Assembly (NCBI GenBank): GCA_019322385.1 | Contig: JAHWIS010000069.1 | Coordinates: 1-5,563 of the forward strand | Source of the DNA: Candidatus Woesearchaeota archaeon | Lineage (GTDB): Archaea > Nanobdellota > Nanobdellia > Woesearchaeales > UBA11576 | Length of the DNA: 5,563 bases | Direction: 5' to 3' | Part shown: in pieces, positions 1 through 4,189 of the stretch | How the letters are laid out: every line of letters starts with the position of its first letter | How positions within the stretch are numbered: the stretch's first letter is position 1 | Position numbers and translations under genes: made by a program | The notes under the pieces: model-generated | Seen by the model: the letters and a program-made list of their open reading frames with translations, nothing else | The model's database searches: none | What the model was told of the DNA's origin: nothing

Positions 1-159
1 GATCATGACGAGAACGGCAAGAGAGAACTGATACTCACTTACAACAACAAGCCTTACTACCTCACTCTCAACGAGCAGGGCCGGCCAGTCATCAGGCCTT
101 ACAAAGTGAAAATCACGCCGAGAAAGGTGAATGTCGAAGTTTATGAGGAGACGAGGTGA
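1..159 (+). CDS. Unidentified protein, C-terminal fragment
   Basis: Frame 1 is open from the window edge to a TGA at 157-159 and encodes 52 residues beginning DHDENGKREL and ending VEVYEETR. I do not recognise the family. The fragment is rich in Tyr, Asn, Lys and alternating hydrophobic residues (LILTYNNKPYYLTL, then YKVKITPRKVNVEVYEE), which suggests beta strands, and it has no membrane segment. It is read toward cbf5, whose stop lies only 23 bases away, so the two genes are convergent. Coding status rests on the absence of stops and on codon use resembling the neighbours (many AAG, CTC, GAG and ATC codons). The start and most of the protein lie outside the window, so no function is assigned. 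Confidence 0.6.
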   Translation, partial: DHDENGKRELILTYNNKPYYLTLNEQGRPVIRPYKVKITPRKVNVEVYEETR

Positions 160-164
160 ATTAG

Positions 165-175
165 AAATATATAAA
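165..175 (-). terminator. Possible T-rich termination region after cbf5
   Basis: Just beyond the cbf5 TGA the minus strand reads GTTTATATATTTC in the 23-base gap between convergent genes. Archaeal termination commonly needs only a T-rich stretch without a hairpin, so this could end the ribosomal operon transcript. The tract is interrupted by A residues, so support is weak. Confidence 0.25.
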
Positions 176-182
176 CAGACGC

Positions 183-1181
183 TCAACTCTCCTTCTTCTG
201 CACCTTTGGATAAGTTCCAGGAAGCATGAAAACCTTTTTTGTCTTTGCTGCGATGCCTTTCTTGTTCTTCATCATCTCTTCTGAGCTCATGCGCGCACTG
301 CCCAGTGCGATAAGCTCATTCTTTAGTGTCATGATTGCGACTGTGTGGTTCTTTTCCATCCCGCTCTCCAATTTCGAAATCCCTGGCACTGCAAGGTCTG
401 CGCCGTGGCACAATGCATCGACTGTGGTGTCAAGGACCCATATCTTCGGCAGGTGCGCTGCTGCATTCTCTACAGGCTGCACAATATGCCTGATGTATTT
501 CTCATTCCCTTCATTCTTGTAATACCAGTAAGCATCTGTCAGGTCTAGCAGTGTTGCAATACTCGATTCACTGAAAGGCCCTGCCTTTGTCCTGCGAAGC
601 TCTGCCATGTGTGCTCCTACACCAAGCTTCTTTCCGATGTCATGGCACAGTTTACGTATATACGTTCCAGCCTGGCATCCAACAACAAAAAGAACATCCT
701 TGCCAACAATATCGATCAGGTCGATGTAATAGACAGTCCTCTGCCTATGCTGTCTTTTCACTGCAGACTTCAAAGGAGGAAGCTGTGTTATCTTTCCTGT
801 GAATTCCTTCACAACAGATTTTATCTCCTTCTCATCGACTTCCTTGTGCAGGTGCATCAGGCAGACATATTCCTTTCCTGCGACAAGCAAAGCCTGCACT
901 ATCCGTGTAGCTCTTCCGACAGCAACAGGCAATACACCAGTCACTTTTGGATCAAGTGTCCCTGAATGCCCTCCTTTCTTCACATCTAGGATCTTCTGCA
1001 CATATGCAGCGACCTGGTGCGAGGTGGGCCCGCGTGTTTTATCCACATTGATTATGCCAAGCTCCAGCATCTGCTCGACGCTTCGCTTATCAGGCAAACA
1101 TCCATACTTCTCAGAACTATCTGATTCTTTCTTGACTAGGATCTTCCGCTTTATCTTCTCGAACGGCAGTTCTTGGGTCAT
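183..1181 (-). CDS. cbf5: H/ACA RNP pseudouridine synthase Cbf5 (archaeal dyskerin, TruB family)
   Basis: This is the catalytic subunit of the archaeal H/ACA ribonucleoprotein. With guide RNA, Nop10, Gar1 and L7Ae it isomerises chosen rRNA uridines to pseudouridine; Cbf5 can also modify tRNA U55. The 332-residue length is normal for the archaeal family. Residues about 41-110 hold the TruB core start (INVDKTRGPTSH) and the catalytic motif GHSGTLDPKVTGVLP, with catalytic Asp77. AGKEYVCLMHLH (101-112), PPLKSAVKR (135-143) and AGTYIRKLCHDIG (171-183) are further family blocks. A PUA domain fills about 245-325, marked by HGADLAVPGI and AIMTLKNELIALG. The ATG at 1181 follows the L31e stop by 29 bases and has a modest GAGG site about 10 bases upstream. 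It is the last gene of the S19e-L39e-L31e-Cbf5 operon, an unusual partner set. All catalytic residues I can check are intact. Confidence 0.97.
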   Translation of the reverse strand: MTQELPFEKIKRKILVKKESDSSEKYGCLPDKRSVEQMLELGIINVDKTRGPTSHQVAAYVQKILDVKKGGHSGTLDPKVTGVLPVAVGRATRIVQALLVAGKEYVCLMHLHKEVDEKEIKSVVKEFTGKITQLPPLKSAVKRQHRQRTVYYIDLIDIVGKDVLFVVGCQAGTYIRKLCHDIGKKLGVGAHMAELRRTKAGPFSESSIATLLDLTDAYWYYKNEGNEKYIRHIVQPVENAAAHLPKIWVLDTTVDALCHGADLAVPGISKLESGMEKNHTVAIMTLKNELIALGSARMSSEEMMKNKKGIAAKTKKVFMLPGTYPKVQKKES

Positions 1182-1210
1182 TCTTCTTCTGCCTCAAAAG
1201 ATTAGAACAA

Positions 1211-1765
1211 TTACGCCTTTGTTTCCTGTTCTGCTTTTGGCTCCTCTTTCTTCTCTGGTTCAGCAGCTTTCTCTTCCTTTTTCTCCTCTGCCTTTGTCTC
1301 TTCAGGTTTCTCTTCTGCTGCTGGTTTTGTTTCCTCTGTCTTCTCTGCCTGCGCAGCCAGTTTCTCTGCTTTCTTCAGCTCTTTCTTCTCTGACTTGATT
1401 TCTTTAGGAGCTTCCTTCTTTGTCGCGTCGAGCTTTTCCTGTATCTTTCCTGCGATACCTTTCGCCTTCTTCTTCTCTTCTTTCTTCTCTTTCTTCTTGA
1501 ACTCAAAGCCGAACAGCTCAACCCTTGCGACACCTTCTTTCTCGTCCATGACTGCTATGACCTTGACATGGTGCGGTGGGTTCTTTATGCCGTGCTCCCA
1601 TATCTTAAGGTTCAGTTTAGGACCGATAAGAACATCATCTGTCTTCATATGTTTCTGCACGTATTCGCGCACAGCAGTGACTGCTTTCTTCGCCCTCTTG
1701 TACTTTGGAGCTTTTGCAAATTCCTTCCTCAACGGTATGATATATGTTCGTTCAGCAGCCATCAT
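1211..1765 (-). CDS. rpl31e: Large-subunit ribosomal protein L31e (eL31) with a long charged C-terminal tail
   Basis: The first 88 or so residues are a complete L31e, a protein that sits on the large subunit near the exit tunnel. Family signs are ERTYIIPLRKEF, the basic helix YKRAKKAV, VREYVQKHMK, VLIGPKLNLKIWEHGIKNPPHHVKV and a closing strand RVELFGFEF. Known L31e proteins are usually about 80-125 residues long. This one continues for about 95 more residues made almost only of Lys, Glu, Ala, Pro and Thr, with a short helix-like AGKIQEKLDA segment near its start; the tail is probably disordered or coiled. The reading frame extends up to a GTG at 1771, which overlaps the L39e stop, but ATG codons at 1765 and 1762 are better starts. 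A GTGATC block (1766-1771) matching the 16S anti-SD lies directly before them. I give the first ATG; the second is equally plausible and would give 183 residues. Cbf5 follows after 29 bases. Confidence 0.95.
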   Translation of the reverse strand: MMAAERTYIIPLRKEFAKAPKYKRAKKAVTAVREYVQKHMKTDDVLIGPKLNLKIWEHGIKNPPHHVKVIAVMDEKEGVARVELFGFEFKKKEKKEEKKKAKGIAGKIQEKLDATKKEAPKEIKSEKKELKKAEKLAAQAEKTEETKPAAEEKPEETKAEEKKEEKAAEPEKKEEPKAEQETKA

Positions 1766-1771
1766 GATCAC
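1766..1771 (-). promoter_or_regulatory. Ribosome binding site overlapping the L39e stop, for L31e
   Basis: The minus strand reads GTGATC across the L39e TGA, complementary to the GATCAC core near the 3' end of archaeal 16S rRNA. It abuts ATG 1765 and lies 3 bases before ATG 1762, which slightly favours the second ATG. The arrangement suggests translational coupling between L39e and L31e. The spacing is shorter than usual, so confidence is modest. Confidence 0.4.
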
Positions 1772-1941
1772 GCTTTTGTCTTTGTCCTTCTCCAGCTTCT
1801 CTTGACTTTGGTGTGCCTTCCTGGATGCACTCTCCTGCCAGTGCCGTATATCTTAGGCACTGTCCAGAACGGCGCCCATCTTGTCTGCCTTCCGCGCTTT
1901 GCAAGCCTTAGCTTCCTTGACTTGTGTATGTATCTTGCCAT
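1768..1941 (-). CDS. rpl39e: Large-subunit ribosomal protein L39e (eL39)
   Basis: This short gene has 57 codons plus stop and encodes a highly basic protein that lines the nascent peptide exit tunnel. It begins MARYIHKSRKLRLAKRGRQT, matching the family start MAR...KKLRLAK, and ends SWRRTKTKA, matching the invariant C-terminal WRRTK. Between them are RWAPFW and a Lys/Arg-rich stretch with GRRVHPGRH in place of the usual NRRVxxHPKRR. The family is normally about 51 residues, so this copy has roughly six extra, placed around the Arg/His-rich segment. The ATG at 1941 follows the S19e TAA by one base, and the TGA at 1770-1768 is two bases before the first L31e ATG. Tight packing in the same direction and the family's usual place next to L31e support the call. 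Confidence 0.95.
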   Translation of the reverse strand: MARYIHKSRKLRLAKRGRQTRWAPFWTVPKIYGTGRRVHPGRHTKVKRSWRRTKTKA

Positions 1942-1942
1942 T

Positions 1943-2476
1943 TTATTCCTTGGATTGTGATGGAGCAGGTTCCTTCTTTGGCTGCTCTGCTTCTTTCTTC
2001 AGCACTTCCTTTTTTGGTTCAGGTGCTGGCTTTGGTGCAGCAGCCTTCCTAGGAGTGTACAATCTTACTGCTGCCTTGTCAATTATTGACACGCCTTTTG
2101 GCGTTATGATCCTGCCTTTGCGGATGCTCTTCTCTTCCTTCTTGATAAGCCCTGCTGCCTCTAGTTGCTGCAGCGCTTTCCTCAGTACATTGCCTGAGCC
2201 TTTGTAGAAGTGTTCTTTTTTATGGCCTCGTCTTTTCCTTCCGCCGTACTTTGTCCTTAGCTTCTGCACGCCTACTGGCCCGAGCTTTCTTACGCTCCTT
2301 AGCACAGCAGCGCATCTTACATACCACCAGTCCTGTCTTTTCGGAGGCCTTTCCTTGTGCACTCCTGTTTTGACAAACACTGCCCACTCTGGAGCCTTGA
2401 TCTCTTTTATTTTCTGGAGATCATTGGCTACCTCTTCTATGAGATCATTGACCGGTACATCATACATTGTTGGCAT
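1943..2476 (-). CDS. rps19e: Small-subunit ribosomal protein S19e (eS19) with Pro/Lys/Glu tail
   Basis: S19e is a winged-helix-like protein of the small-subunit head, needed for late 18S/16S maturation in eukaryotes. Residues 1-140 are a full family domain: MYDVPVNDLIEEVANDL, APEWAVFVKTGVHKERPP, DWWYVRCAAVLR (49-60), LGPVGVQKLR (65-74), YGGRKRRG (77-84), HFYKGSGNVLRKALQQLEAAGL (89-110) and GRIITPKG (121-128). Residues 141-177 form an extra tail of Ala, Pro, Lys and Glu, absent from typical S19e of about 145-150 residues. The ATG at 2476 is fixed by an AGGTGA ribosome binding site 6 bases upstream. This is the first gene of the operon; L39e starts one base after its TAA. Confidence 0.97.
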   Translation of the reverse strand: MPTMYDVPVNDLIEEVANDLQKIKEIKAPEWAVFVKTGVHKERPPKRQDWWYVRCAAVLRSVRKLGPVGVQKLRTKYGGRKRRGHKKEHFYKGSGNVLRKALQQLEAAGLIKKEEKSIRKGRIITPKGVSIIDKAAVRLYTPRKAAAPKPAPEPKKEVLKKEAEQPKKEPAPSQSKE

Positions 2477-2482
2477 ATTGTT

Positions 2483-2488
2483 TCACCT
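2483..2488 (-). promoter_or_regulatory. Strong archaeal Shine-Dalgarno site of S19e
   Basis: The minus strand reads AGGTGA 6 bases before ATG 2476, complementary to the archaeal 16S tail (TCACCT). It sets the S19e start at MPTMYDV and not the inner Met4. Confidence 0.8.
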
Positions 2489-2495
2489 TGAAATT

Positions 2496-2529
2496 GCCTT
2501 TTCAGGCCACATTGGCAACATGGTTGCCA
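2496..2529 (-). promoter_or_regulatory. Two tandem hairpins in the S19e operon leader
   Basis: On the minus-strand RNA the first hairpin is UGGCAAC / GUUGCCA, a perfect 7-bp stem with a 3-base loop CAU (2529-2513). The second is GCCU-GAAA-AGGC, a 4-bp stem capped by a GNRA-type tetraloop (2507-2496). It ends 7 bases before the AGGTGA site. The UUGCC arm of the first hairpin can instead pair with GGCAA just after the second stem (2498-2494), so two folds are mutually exclusive. Whether this regulates translation is inference. Confidence 0.4.
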
Positions 2530-2568
2530 GACAGCTGTAAAGCTTATTTCATTGGAAAAAGCAGGGTG

Positions 2569-2576
2569 TATATAAA
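2569..2576 (-). promoter_or_regulatory. TATA box of the S19e-L39e-L31e-cbf5 operon
   Basis: The minus strand reads TTTATATA, a perfect match to the archaeal TTTAWATA consensus. With usual spacing, transcription would begin near 2545, giving a leader of about 70 nt. No better box lies nearer the S19e start. Confidence 0.65.
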
Positions 2577-2579
2577 GAT

Positions 2580-2599
2580 TACCATTGAGCTACCGCTAT
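2580..2599 (-). other. tRNA-like 5' fragment (acceptor strand and D-loop only)
   Basis: The minus strand reads ATAGCGG followed by TAGCTCAATGGTA. The last 13 bases fit tRNA positions 8-21 exactly: U8, the GCUC half of the D stem, A14, A15, G18, G19 and A21. The bases after A21 (ATCT) do not complete the D stem, and no anticodon arm, T arm or 3' acceptor strand is found downstream. It ends 3 bases before the operon's TATA box. It is therefore not a functional tRNA gene; it may be a truncated relic or a coincidence. Confidence 0.4.
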
Positions 2600-2627
2600 C
2601 TAGAGATTATGTAGAATAGAACAAGTC

Positions 2628-2638
2628 AAAAACAAAAA
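2628..2638 (-). terminator. Double T-run terminator after the cold-shock gene
   Basis: The minus strand reads TTTTTGTTTTT about 30 bases past the stop of the cold-shock gene. Two T5 runs without a hairpin are the normal form of intrinsic termination in archaea, and the tract separates this gene from the ribosomal operon promoter. Confidence 0.55.
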
Positions 2639-2668
2639 GATTACTAAGAAAGCCTTCTCGTGCCTGTT

Positions 2669-2860
2669 TTACATGACTTTGACGTTTTGTGCTTGTTTTC
2701 CTCGTTCAGTCTCGACAGGCTCGAACTCGACCTTATCGCCTTCGTTCAACATAGTCCCTTCAGGCATCTGCTTGTGATGGACGAAATAATCATTTCCGTC
2801 TTCACCGCTTACGAATCCATAGCCTTTGCGGGCATTGAACCATTTTACTGTTCCTTCCAT
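2669..2860 (-). CDS. CspA-family cold-shock-domain protein
   Basis: This 63-residue protein is a single OB-fold cold-shock domain that binds single-stranded RNA and DNA and usually acts as an RNA chaperone. It has MEGTVKWFNARKGYGFV with RNP1 at residues 12-17 (KGYGFV), RNP2 at 24-29 (DYFVHH) and the closing block KVEFEPVETERGKQAQNVKV; length and all nucleic-acid-binding aromatics are normal. The frame could be opened from a GTG at 2875, adding MEEYK, but that stretch is itself the ribosome binding site GGAGG, 8 bases before ATG 2860. The ATG also gives the family's standard N-terminus. It stands alone, with its own TATA box upstream and a T-rich terminator downstream. Cold-shock-domain proteins are patchy in archaea, and bacterial origin by transfer is possible. 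Confidence 0.95.
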   Translation of the reverse strand: MEGTVKWFNARKGYGFVSGEDGNDYFVHHKQMPEGTMLNEGDKVEFEPVETERGKQAQNVKVM

Positions 2861-2868
2861 TTTATACT

Positions 2869-2873
2869 CCTCC
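2869..2873 (-). promoter_or_regulatory. Shine-Dalgarno site that decides the cold-shock protein start
   Basis: The minus strand reads GTGGAGGAG with GGAGG at 2873-2869, 8 bases before ATG 2860. Its presence argues against the longer GTG start at 2875. Confidence 0.75.
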
Positions 2874-2972
2874 ACTAAAGATAATACTTAGAAGAAAGAG
2901 TTTACGCTTTTAGGGTTACTAACTTTGCTTCTGTATTACTCTAGGTGAATATCGTTGTGAGAATAGGGGTGG

Positions 2973-2980
2973 TTTATAAA
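2973..2980 (-). promoter_or_regulatory. TATA box of the cold-shock gene
   Basis: The minus strand reads TTTATAAA. Transcription would begin near 2949, giving a leader of about 90 nt before ATG 2860, long for an archaeal mRNA. The box is palindromic, but no gene on the plus strand follows it. Confidence 0.5.
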
Positions 2981-2994
2981 TGTTGTCATTTAAT

Positions 2995-2999
2995 AAAAA
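2995..2999 (-). terminator. Short T-run just after the kinase stop
   Basis: The minus strand reads CTCTTTTTATTA immediately after the kinase TGA. A T5 run in AT-rich sequence can terminate archaeal RNA polymerase, and the cold-shock gene's TATA box lies just beyond. It is short, so support is limited. Confidence 0.35.
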
Positions 3000-3002
3000 G
3001 AG

Positions 3003-4010
3003 TCAATAATCAGGCTCTTGCTCCTTCTCTTCACCTGTTATTATATTCTTAGACTTCTCATTAGGCTCAAAGCCTTGCGACACTCCGAATGTCTCAATCA
3101 GCTCTTCCAGCCTCTTCGATGTGAAGTCGCTGCTCTCATTCACTGATTCCAGGCAGCCAATTATTATGTTATCTATGAGATATATAGGGACTCCTTCAAG
3201 TGTGAGTATCTGGAGAGCATCTCGGTTACCTTGCTTAAGCTGACTTGTCAATGGTGTTATCTCTTTATCTTGGTCGAAACCGTTCATCTCAAGCAGGAGT
3301 TCAGCCATGCTGATGCCAAAACAGTGAAGGTCGATGGATGTTGTTGCATATCCTGTAGGCCATACCATTGGCATATAACGTGGAGTTGACATCAGCTCCT
3401 TTATCTCCTGCCCTACTAGGTTTGCTGATCCAAAATCCAATATTTTCAGCTGTTTTTTCTTGTCGACCATCATGTTCTTTGTGCTGAAATCGCAATGCAC
3501 GATTTCTGACTTTTCAAGGTATGCGATTCCACTCGCTGCCTGTTTCATCATGAAATATAATCTCTTCATTGTAGGGCTTTCCATAAGAAAGTCTTCAGCA
3601 CTCTGTACAAGCCTTTCCATCGGGATATGTATAGTTTCATCTTCATCATAGAATCTCCTATACCCCTTGACAATATGCGGGTGGTCCATAGATTGCAGCA
3701 GAACAGCCTCTTTGAGGAATATCGCGGATATCTCCTCATTTGAGTAGCGGTCTGTCAGCTCCTTGTCGGACCTTGGATACTTGACAACTGCCTCTCGCCC
3801 TGTTTTGAGGTCTCTGGCGAGCCTTACCTCTGCGAATGACCCTCTTGTTCCGCGAGGTAGTATTTCATATTCTACATCGCAGTATTGGTCCTTGTACGCG
3901 ACAGTCCTTACATTCTCTCCTTCAATATCTCCGAATGCGAAATAGGCATGCAGAAATCCTTTTTTTGGAACCTGTCTCTTTCTCTTCTTGGTTTTCTTCT
4001 CGTCTGACAT
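3003..4010 (-). CDS. Hanks-type (eukaryotic-like) protein kinase, divergent C-lobe
   Basis: A cytosolic 335-residue single-domain kinase expected to phosphorylate Ser/Thr (or Tyr) on unknown targets. Numbered from the ATG at 4010, the glycine loop is GTRGSFAEV (54-62), the ATP Lys is K77 in AVVKYPR, and the helix C Glu is E101. The catalytic loop is HCDFSTKN (172-179, Asp174 and Asn179), the metal motif DFG (192-194), and the helix F Asp is D227 in IDLHCFG. The N-terminus is very basic (KKTKKRKRQVPKK). Oddities are HCD for HRD, loss of the Lys two residues after the catalytic Asp with a Lys at plus four instead, and PMVWP where APE belongs. There is no membrane segment or extra domain. A TTG at 4022 extends the frame by four residues, but ATG 4010 fits the promoter better. 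Divergent from lhr, with the cold-shock gene downstream. Confidence 0.93.
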   Translation of the reverse strand: MSDEKKTKKRKRQVPKKGFLHAYFAFGDIEGENVRTVAYKDQYCDVEYEILPRGTRGSFAEVRLARDLKTGREAVVKYPRSDKELTDRYSNEEISAIFLKEAVLLQSMDHPHIVKGYRRFYDEDETIHIPMERLVQSAEDFLMESPTMKRLYFMMKQAASGIAYLEKSEIVHCDFSTKNMMVDKKKQLKILDFGSANLVGQEIKELMSTPRYMPMVWPTGYATTSIDLHCFGISMAELLLEMNGFDQDKEITPLTSQLKQGNRDALQILTLEGVPIYLIDNIIIGCLESVNESSDFTSKRLEELIETFGVSQGFEPNEKSKNIITGEEKEQEPDY

Positions 4011-4035
4011 AACTCTCAACAACCAGCTGCCTTGC

Positions 4036-4041
4036 TATAAA
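4036..4041 (-). promoter_or_regulatory. Alternative TATA element of the kinase gene
   Basis: The minus strand reads GCTTTATAGC with TTTATA at 4041-4036. Normal spacing puts the transcript start at about 4010-4012, at the ATG itself. This would make the mRNA leaderless and agrees with the lack of a Shine-Dalgarno site. Confidence 0.35.
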
Positions 4042-4055
4042 GCGTCCAAGACCAC

Positions 4056-4063
4056 TATTTAAA
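4056..4063 (-). promoter_or_regulatory. TATA box of the kinase gene
   Basis: The minus strand reads GAAAGATTTAAATAG, with a perfect TTTAAATA box and a purine-rich BRE-like stretch before it. Transcription would start near 4032, leaving a leader of about 22 nt that has no clear Shine-Dalgarno site. Confidence 0.55.
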
Positions 4064-4126
4064 TCTTTCTATTTTTAACTACTCTAAAGTAATAAAACAG
4101 AAACCTTTATTAAGCCCTCAAGAGCA

Positions 4127-4141
4127 CAGTCCACTGGACAG
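4127..4141. promoter_or_regulatory. Operator-like dyad between the kinase and lhr promoters
   Basis: GTCCACTGGAC (4129-4139) is a perfect inverted repeat, GTCCA and TGGAC around a single C, with one further matching pair at 4127/4141. It ends 14 bases upstream of the lhr TATA box, where an archaeal activator or repressor could bind. No regulator is known; the site is proposed from symmetry and position alone. Confidence 0.3.
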
Positions 4142-4155
4142 CTTCAGATAAGGTA

Positions 4156-4163
4156 TTTAAATT
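4156..4163 (+). promoter_or_regulatory. TATA box of the lhr gene
   Basis: TTTAAATT, preceded by AAGGTA, lies 26 bases before the ATG at 4190. Predicted initiation is near 4187, so the transcript would be leaderless or nearly so, in keeping with no Shine-Dalgarno site before the ATG. Confidence 0.55.
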
Positions 4164-4189
4164 GAAAAAGAGCATAATATCCCAAAATC

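Noticed and set aside
168..175. TATA-like TTTATATA on the minus strand between the convergent genes
   Set aside because: A promoter here would only transcribe antisense into the partial gene; the AT-rich stretch fits better as a termination region.
226..1398. Several overlapping plus-strand open frames opposite cbf5 and the end of L31e
   Set aside because: They are antisense to a confidently identified Cbf5 and L31e, are Cys/Ser/Phe-rich, have no recognisable motifs and no ribosome binding sites.
1395..1960. Plus-strand open frames with runs of Phe and Ser, looking like membrane proteins
   Set aside because: The hydrophobic runs are the complement of Lys/Glu codons in L31e and L39e; a shadow, not a gene.
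2571..2668. A complete tRNA or small RNA gene in the gap between S19e and the cold-shock gene
   Set aside because: Only the 5' tRNA segment matches; there is no anticodon arm, T arm or 3' acceptor strand on either strand nearby.
2861..2875. Longer cold-shock protein start at GTG 2875
   Set aside because: The added codons coincide with the GGAGG ribosome binding site, and the family begins at MxGTVKWF, encoded from ATG 2860.
4011..4022. Longer kinase start at TTG 4022
   Set aside because: A rare start codon without a ribosome binding site; ATG 4010 agrees with both TATA spacings.
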